Assembly (NCBI GenBank): GCA_014925825.1
Contig: JACGCK010000055.1
Location: 1-64,000 of the forward strand
Direction of reading: 5' to 3'
Origin: Pholiota molesta
Taxonomy: Eukaryota; Basidiomycota; Agaricomycetes; Agaricales; Strophariaceae
DNA length: 64,000 bases
Of the stretch, positions 56,544 to 64,000 are shown piece by piece; the first letter of the stretch is position 1, and each line of letters begins with the position of its first letter. The translations under genes and the position numbers were made by a program. The notes under the pieces are model-generated. The model was given only the letters and a program-made list of their open reading frames with translations. It was not told where the DNA came from and ran no database searches.

Positions 56544-58350
56544 ATGTCTCTTCCGCGAGAAAAGCAAGTCGAGTTCATCCTCCCCAAATATCCTCATGCA
56601 TTGGCCGGTCGTTCTTGGTTTCCCGTACCTCCCACAGAAGTAAAATTCTACGGAATCCATAGTCTCTGGCAATATCCCGGCCCCCTGGATGTTGAGCGTC
56701 TGAAAAGTACTTTGGCCTTAACTCTCAGCGATTATCCTCTTTGGGCGGGACGTTTGGCACGCCATCCCATTAAAGATGGGGCTTTCGGAGATGACGTTTC
56801 GGAGTCCGGGTGGCGAATTGAGTTGGACAACACAGCAGGCGTTCAATTCTCTTCTGTCAGTACGCGACATCCAGGAATCTTTCGACCTGGCTATCAGGAC
56901 AACGATTTGCATCGTGGTGCGTGCACAAAAGGATCGAAGCCCTTTCCTACGGGTACTGATTTGAAACCAAGACTTTTACGAAGGGTTTGAAATACCAAGC
57001 GTTAACCTGCATGGAATCCACCCGGACCCTCTCATGAAAGTTAAATTAACTCACTGGGAGCTAACTGGGGAGACGTCGATTACGACCACTTTCTGCCATA
57101 CCCTCGGTGCGTCGCTCTGTAGTCTTGCGCTTCTCTTTTTCGCCTGGATGTTTGTTGCCTTATCACTTCAATATAGGTGACGCGGCCACTGCGATGCGGC
57201 TGATGGAATCTTGGTCTAATTACTATCAAGGACTTGCCGCAACCTGGACACCGTCCTTTGAAAAATACTTGACGCCCAGCCCTATCACTGCAAAGGCGTT
57301 GCCACTGGATTACATTTCATTGACAAGCCCTTACATTGGCTTTATTGCGGTCCACCACTCCTTAGATTCGGTGCTTAATGGACTTGGAAGGTTGTACGAA
57401 TCAAGCGTAAGAATTGACTTGAAATTTCCTTCAAATACGCTGCGTAAAGTGTCGGAGATGGTCCTGAAGACCAGCCAGGAATGCAACAGGTCAAAAAAGC
57501 CCTCGGCCACAGACTCTCTTGGAGCATACCTTGTGTACATCCTCCAAAAGGTATCGGACACGAAGATAGTTCAGGCTCAACAATTATTCGGTGTAAGTGA
57601 TGACTACTTGTCTACATACTTATGCAATTGCTTACCGAGTGTGGTGAAGTATCGAGGGATGAAGTTACCTCCAAATAATACTGAAGGATATGGTCCTCCC
57701 CCGACCACATCCGCTGGTAATTGCTTCATGATGGTGTCCTCAAAGGAACGTCTCGATGGCACGGAATCCGTTGGGTAAGTGGCGTGCCGTAAAAGGGATA
57801 TTTAACTGACAAAAACTCACCGTTGCTCACTTAGCAAGATCGCATCCATACTCAGAGGGACTATAGAAGAGCTTCGGCACCCTGAATTATTTCAGAAAAC
57901 CTTTGCCGTCTATTCGCATCTGTGCAAGCGCTCCGTAGATACTTGGCGGTTCCCTATGGAATTGCCAACTGACATTGCCGTGATGGTGAACACTATTTCG
58001 AAGTGGGTTTTTGATGAAACGTAAATTCAACGCGCTCACTGACCTTGACGCCTTCTCCTTCATACAACAGACTTCCAGCCTTAAAATGCCATTTCGGATA
58101 TCCAGATCGCGTTCGAATGTACCACTGGGATTCATATCTAAATTTCTTCGAAATCGTACCCGCAAATCCAGTCAAGACACCATCGGGTGAGTGGATAACC
58201 TACCCCGAAGGCGTGGACGTCTTTGTGAGGATTAGGAAGGACCTCGTGGTAAAATACCTGAAGACTTTGGCCGATGACATGAGGATACATGGCTTCGGCG
58301 AAGTCATGACGGCTATCGGTGGCACACTTCAGGATTCCAGTAAATTGTGA
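56544..58350 (+). CDS. BAHD-type acyltransferase (HxxxD transferase)
   Basis: CoA-dependent O- or N-acyltransferase, cytoplasmic; substrate unknown. MSLPREKQVEFILPKYPHAL starts the frame chosen here; an upstream Met at 56451 would add 31 residues. The N-terminal signature LSDYPLWAGRLARHPIKDG is typical of the family. After an in-phase join at LHR|DFYEGFEIPSVNLHG comes LMKVKLTHWELTGETSITTT, and the catalytic histidine motif FCHTLGDAATAM (HxxxD) is formed across a GT..AG splice. Later pieces are SATDSLGAYLVYILQKVSD, NCFMMVSSKERLDGTES and YHWDSYLNFFEIVPANPVK; the plant DFGWG motif is not evident, as in many fungal members. Length is about 500 residues. Fungal relatives include trichothecene 3-O-acetyltransferase-like enzymes of secondary metabolism. 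Confidence 0.85.
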
Positions 58351-60547
58351 GCGTCTGGGGGCTCGTAGTCTGATATAGATTGTGGTGGAGTAAAATGACA
58401 TTGAACTTTGGATAGGATACATCTGTACTACCTAAACGGCAATTTTCGAACTCGGAGCCATTCACAGATAGTGCCATACTGAGTTGATACTGACGTCACA
58501 CTGCATCATCGTACACGCTGAGCAGGAGAACTCGATCGGCCATCATCTACATACTCTTTCCTCGGCATTGCAGCAGCACGCTGTATACTCGGGTCCGCCT
58601 CAGATATACGCCCTCTTACATCGTTGCTTGAGATGATCTGAGCTCACATACCGCTAAATATTTGATACATCAATATGATCAGGGGCATAAAAAGTGCGTT
58701 AGAATTAGGCGCTAAAAATAGGGCGCTAAAATAAAGCGCTTCTGATCTTGGATTCTGCATCTCAAAGATCAGATTTGTAATTTGGGGAATCACAACTGGA
58801 CTTGACATATAACATCCAGCATCATCATCATACATACTTAGATACAAGAATATAATGATGATAGGTTATTTTTCGCTTGAGGTACACACACTCCTTGTGT
58901 TCAAAAGAATCATCGCTATTGCCCGCCAAGCATCGATGGTTTCATGTGTAATAAGACAGCCATGCACACCGCGGTAGGTGCTATTCCCTCTGCTGACATT
59001 ATCGCAAGTATTAGAATCACTTTATCTGCATGTGAATCCTTCTTGAGGAAGTTATGTCGTTGGCCTGGCTTATGTTAAGTAACGTTGGTGCACATGCGTG
59101 GAGTTAGCACTTTGCTATTCATAGTCGCCAAATCAGAGAATACCGCACGCGTTCTATGGCAGTGTATTTACAGCGGTCCTCGCGAACAATGCTTTGAGCG
59201 ACGCAAGTATATTCTTTTCCCCAAATTCTCTGTGTTGCATCAGTATCGAAGTAAGCAGCGTCTCGGATGAACCTGATTGCGTCTCTAGACAAGTGGGGAT
59301 TGCTCATACTGATCTCGAGCAGAGAAGCTGATTATTTCCCGGAGCCTTAGCATGCTATTTCAAGACAATGGCAGCAAAGTTTGAGTGAAAAGCGGATTGC
59401 ATTAATACGAAGATCGAGTTGCCCCATTTGAAAACTTGTTTATATATTGGCAAGGTCGATGCTAGTAAATGGTCGATTTCATGCTACACACACGGCGCTA
59501 GATCGATACAACATTGGCATATTCAAAGCACGGAGTATCATTCATCATCCTTTGCGGCTCGTTATATCAGTACCCATCATCCATACGAGATCAATGGCCA
59601 AACGTTCCGATCATCGTAAGTAGACCGTCCCGGGGCTCAGGTGAAATGTTATTTTAGGTTTTGGTGGCATTGTTAGTAGCTATTTCTCAGGCCAGGAATC
59701 GTGTCCAGCATCAGATCCCTTCAATTTTTTTTTGACTCTCTGGAAATCTATATAAACGGATACGCACATTTCCAATCAAAACGCCAGCGATAGTTGAACG
59801 TTGAACGTTGAACGTTGATGCATTGATAAATCATCGATCATCGCTGGATCACCGCCCTGTCAAAGTCTGCAATGTCTCCGCCAATTAAGTATACTTATTA
59901 GGCCGGCCGTCCGTCCTGGCTTACTGGATCCGTATTTCCTGCGGCTCGAATGTGGATATGTACACAATGGTGTAACATAACTGACGTGCTCAGACCATGA
60001 TGTGCACTTCATGTAGACATGTTTAGGCCCATATATGATAAACCCGCACAATCGACGTCGAACGGCAATTCCTTCGCAGGTGCCAGTGAATGACGAATGC
60101 TGCGGATAAGATTGTCCCGGAAAACTCGCGCAGATCGCAATCAAGGCTTGCCATGGATCTGGACATGACAACTAAAGACTAAAGTGGTACAGCGACGCCC
60201 CGAACGTGGTTTAAGTTTTAGTGCGTCGATGATCAGTCTGAAGTCTTGCAATCGCCTGGCTATTTAGTAGTATTTACCGCTTTGTACCTCGAGGGAAGCC
60301 ATGGATGAATAGGAGATGAATCAGATGATGAAATGTCCGGGCAGGGTATCCGAGATGGGGCGCTGAAGCTTCGCAGCCCTGAATTGAGCACGAGAACGGC
60401 AGCTTCCTAAAAATAACGCGTCACAATCCCGGACTATGTTTGTACTGCCTCCACATAACTGCAGGACTACCACTTATAAATCCCCGCCGGTTCTAATCCG
60501 GACCCCTATATCCCTCATCTTGATCCCCAACCACAGCAACCTCATCC
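58351..60547. other. Gene-poor region
   Basis: 2.2 kb without a supported gene. It contains a threefold GTTGAAC tandem repeat at 59793-59815. The short frames at 59085-59270, 59419-59619 and 59860-60171 have no domain. The last 100 bp should hold the F-box gene promoter. Confidence 0.5.
59793..59815. repeat. GTTGAAC threefold tandem repeat
   Basis: Three head-to-tail copies of GTTGAAC followed by a partial fourth. Related TTCAACG units occur near 28120. Confidence 0.7.
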
Positions 60548-62160
60548 ATGACACTCCCCACCGCAGCCGATGTTCATCGTCTGGCGTTCTCCCCCGCGCG
60601 TTACGGTAAACAGGCGCACACCGACTGCGAGCACCCTTTCTGGTATGGCAGCGTACGCCTGCTACGCGGCGGATCGACAGAAGCAATCTTCCTTGAAGAT
60701 GACGATGAGGAGAACGGCCGCGAGGTATATGGATACTCAAAACTTTCTGAGAGGAGTGTGCCGCGAGGGCATGATGGCGCGCTCGAACAAATGGCCAAGT
60801 TGCCAGTGGATATTCTCTACGAAGTGAGTAATCATACACATCGACCTGCAGCCACGCTCGGACGGACCATGAGGGTCTTTTGTGCATCGTGCATAGCTAT
60901 GTGCACACGATAGTGCCGTATCCGCGTTTCGCTTTGTTTTGTTCCACTGGCTAGCACACCATGCTGGAGGTCGTTGCAGTGTTCTCACAGCCTTCACCTT
61001 CGTTTTCTTTTGTTCATAGATATTCAGTCACCTCCACCCGGCGGACGTGCTCAACCTATCGCGTGCCACGAGGTTTATGCGCGACATCCTGCACGAGAAA
61101 CATGCGCGTGGTGTGTGGCGCTCCTCGCTCGCCAGCGTGCGCGCACTCCCCACTTGCCCACCCGACATGACCGAGCCCCAATACGCTAGGCTTGCGTTTG
61201 ATGACTACTGCCATGTAAGTGTCGTTCTGCGCCCCAACTTTTGCGCCATCCCGAACTGCGTGAGCGCTTGTGCTCGATAATGATCGGCGGCGACCATACA
61301 ATGTCGATGATCTTGATATAAAGCCTATCAGCGCGAGATCGAACAAGGATTGGAAGCTGATCTAACTTTGTTTCTCTTAAGTTCTGCTTAGCGTCGGGAG
61401 TAGAGGACATAAGCTGGGTCTGCCGCGTGCGATGCTGTCAGAAATGCCTCAAGAAGCAGTGAGTACTATATAGTCCATATCCCTCCGTTCCCCGAAATCC
61501 CCATTCCAGCGGATCATGTCTTCATTCCTGAACTAGTGCTCTTCGAGCACCCGTTCTCAATTTGATACTCTTGAATGCTAATATATCATTGCCCTGTTCA
61601 CTTAGGTTTATCTCGCAGGACGAGCTCGATTTGTGGCTCCCCGAGAGCCTGTATATCGAGCAACCAGACTTGATCTTCCCTTACTTTATGGCATGCCAAA
61701 GTCAGTCTTGATTGCTTATTATTCGCGCAAACCAACTAGAGATTAAACTATGCTCTACATTGTTTTCTTAGAACGCGAGGGAAGACATAAACCCATCTAT
61801 TTCCTGCCTACCGTACAGGAGTACCTCCGTGAGCTTAATCGCCTAGCGGACGATGCTACGCTCGCAGAGTGGAGCCAAGAAAAGAAGGACAAGCAAGCGG
61901 AACGCGTGCAGGTACGTTCTTCGGCCTCTTCTCATTATCCGCACCCAATTTGTGATTAACGTTTTGTTCTGATCCATCCACTTCATTAGCACGCGAGCCA
62001 GTGCGAATACTGGCATACACACTGGGCGTTCCGTGCCTCATGCAAGCCGTCGCCGTCCTACCTGTGGGAGCTCGCGCTGGTGGTGTGGCTTAGCATCCTG
62101 CTGATGGGCCTGTGGCGGGATAAGTTCATGGAGATTGCAGGTCGCGTCAAGCGCTGCTAG
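60548..62160 (+). CDS. F-box protein
   Basis: Predicted substrate adaptor of an SCF ubiquitin ligase. The polar N-terminal exon (MTLPTAADVHRLAFSPARYG) runs to LEQMAKLPVDILYE, and an in-phase join supplies the F-box IFSHLHPADVLNLSRATRFM. Following exons resemble the region common in agaricomycete F-box proteins: WRSSLASVRALPTCPPDMTE, then a cysteine-rich piece CRVRCCQKCLKK, then YIEQPDLIFPYFMACQ and IYFLPTVQEYLRELNRLADD. The last exon, after ASQCEYWHTHWAFRAS, ends unusually in a hydrophobic stretch LWELALVVWLSILLMGLW followed by a short basic tail. This looks like a membrane anchor and is not typical of the group. Six exons, about 315 residues. The target is unknown. Confidence 0.78.
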
Positions 62161-64000
62161 CCCCGTTGTCTCTGGCTTTACGGGCTCGAGGGAAGACGAA
62201 GGCGGTGGATATGAGTGTGATTATGGGAATGACGCAAGCGGGGGATCGGCGCTAGGGATCGAATCGACAATATGTCGGCCTCGCCATCATGGCTCGGGTA
62301 TGAACCCTCAGGCCTCAGAGCCGCTGCAGGCCGCTGCGTGTTTACGATCCCTTCAAATCCTAATGCCTGCTGCGTACTGCACGTGGAGCGAGAGGCAACT
62401 TGGAAATCTTTTGGGGAGGCCCGGGCCCGATTCCCCAAGGTGTGTTGGTGACACGATGCGCCATGACATGAAGCCTTCTTTCACATCGACACACCGACTT
62501 CGGATGCCATGTGCTGTTATGTTATGCCACTGGCGTACTATCAGACGACCTTACAAGCCGGAGCTGCGAGAACAAAGAAGAACGGCCGGGCCTATCCCTC
62601 GGGTTCTAATGGAATTGTTATTGGAAAATCCGGTCGCCTTGTCCCACCCACCCTCTTCTCCTCTCTTCTACATTTCGTCGGCGGTGACGGGGAGTTTCCG
62701 TCTGCCTATGCCACCGCCCTATTAATGACACCCTTCTGCGTCCACGAATAAAGAACCGCGAACTGCGAGTCCACGACACGCCGAAAGGCTGTTATGACGA
62801 CATTCACGTCTCGCCAATGGCCACACACGATTGTTCAGGCTACTATATAGGGCTATTATGGCCAATGCCAATGGCTATGCGTACACACGCGCAGCCAGGC
62901 TCCAGGGACCAGCCGCAGTTGAGCCGCTGCCAGATCCGTCTCGGGCAGGCCCTCGGGGTGCTTGCTAAGTGACATACTTCCATGCTTCCTGCTCCCCACC
63001 AATCATCGATGCGCCCCTGCTCACCTCTCAAGCCTTATTGCATAAGCGTGTGACTGGGGCGCAATGTGCCCATACCATAGGGTATGTGAGCTAAACGCGC
63101 GCCGCTTGTTGGATGGTAGGTAAGGCTGCCGTACCTGCCCGAGGCAGGGAACTCATCGATGCACATCCGAATTCCATGATTCGCCGTAGGCCGCGGTTGG
63201 TTATCCATGTTCGTAATTGTTGAGACTTTGTAAGTATGGCAGATTCTGGATGGCTAGCTGGTCATTGTAATTTTGTATGTAATCTCGGATTTCTCGTGGA
63301 TGCACCCGCATGAGAATTCGCAGTAATTTCGCGTATGTACTTGCTTGTAAACTTATGTACTCATCGCTCGTGTTGTAGATGTACTTATGACGATATAAAT
63401 ATGTATGTAAATAGTATAATACTATCTGAATAACATTGGAAAAAGCTATTTTTATGAGGCACTGTATATAAGTGGGGACTTGAATCCTTGTTGAACTATT
63501 CAAGACAGTCAAAATTGATTTAATCTAACATCTTTATTGTAGGACATCGGATATTAAGCTGTAAGTTCTTAATTTAATGATTGCTTTCGTGTTCATCGAA
63601 GATTGATTTTACCTTGAATGTCCAAAGTCTCTATAAAATCTCGCACCAAGTACATAGGTACTGTACTTACTAGAAAGATATCGACTAGATAGCCCCTAAG
63701 CTGTCTCAATAAAGGGATCAAGCTCAAGCGCTAAAGGAATCAGAGAGCCACGAGTGATCAATCGTTAGAGTTCGTAAGAATTGTTCAAGTTCTTGTTGAG
63801 TTTCCTTGAAGACGAGTTCAAGTTCAAGACACGCACTGATGATGAGAGGTTAGCCGGCGGTACGGCCCGCTAAAGACCTAACCAATCAAATGTACACATG
63901 CTCACGTTCCCACGTGCTCGCGTGCAGCCCCGTCAACAGTTCCGGCGACGAGCGCATTACTTGCTCAACTGCGCAACCTAAACCTTCTTCGAAATCATGG
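62161..64000. other. Intergenic, no supported gene
   Basis: The frame at 62135-62725 overlaps the end of the F-box gene in another phase. The minus-strand frame at 63201-63512 is AT-rich low complexity. An ATG at 63997 at the very edge could open a gene that continues outside the window, but nothing can be said about it. Confidence 0.45.

Noticed and set aside
62135..62725. 196-codon plus-strand frame
   Set aside because: Begins inside the last F-box exon in another phase and has no conserved motif.

Overview
The window is nuclear DNA of a filamentous basidiomycete, most likely an agaricomycete. Genes sit close together on both strands and are cut by many short GT..AG introns of about 50-60 bp. 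Several families are typical of that class: a CaaX-box lipopeptide pheromone precursor, a DUF6533-like seven-helix membrane protein, a NACHT NTPase with the C-x-PGTR lead-in, an F-box protein and a B-class P450. No rRNA, tRNA, CRISPR array or complete retrotransposon was recognised. All gene models were spliced by eye, so individual exon borders are provisional.

Layout. 0-8 kb: an unrecognised acidic/basic protein (-), a NACHT NTPase (+) and a type II DnaJ co-chaperone (-). 8-12.4 kb: mostly non-coding, with a doubtful multi-exon membrane protein gene (-). 12.4-23.3 kb: sterol 14-alpha-demethylase CYP51/Erg11 (+), a small four-helix membrane protein (-), ribosome-biogenesis WD40 protein PWP1 (-), a 54-residue secreted peptide (-) and a second P450 (-). 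23.3-32.7 kb: gene-poor, with two unrecognised proteins (26.1-27.3 kb + and 29.8-30.7 kb -). 32.8-39.3 kb: a dynamin/Mx-like GTPase and urease in tandem (+); their upstream regions share a near-identical block of about 36 bp containing GATA sites. 39.7-45.4 kb: two unrecognised proteins (-) flank a DUF6533-like membrane protein gene (+) that carries a 1.15-kb inverted-repeat transposon in an exon. 45.4-51.3 kb: a possible sugar-transporter remnant, an intact MFS transporter (+) and a protein kinase (-) that appears frameshifted. 51.5-62.2 kb: a large disordered, probably nuclear protein (+), the pheromone precursor (+), a BAHD-type acyltransferase (+) and an F-box protein (+). 62.2-64 kb: no supported gene.

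Functional links. There is no operon-like pathway. Housekeeping functions (ergosterol synthesis, ribosome assembly, urea hydrolysis, protein folding) are mixed with self/non-self, signalling and secreted functions. The features most worth following up are the orphan mating-pheromone gene, the foldback transposon inside a receptor-like gene, the regulatory block shared by dynamin and urease, the acidic/basic insertion in the dynamin, and the tiny secreted peptide.
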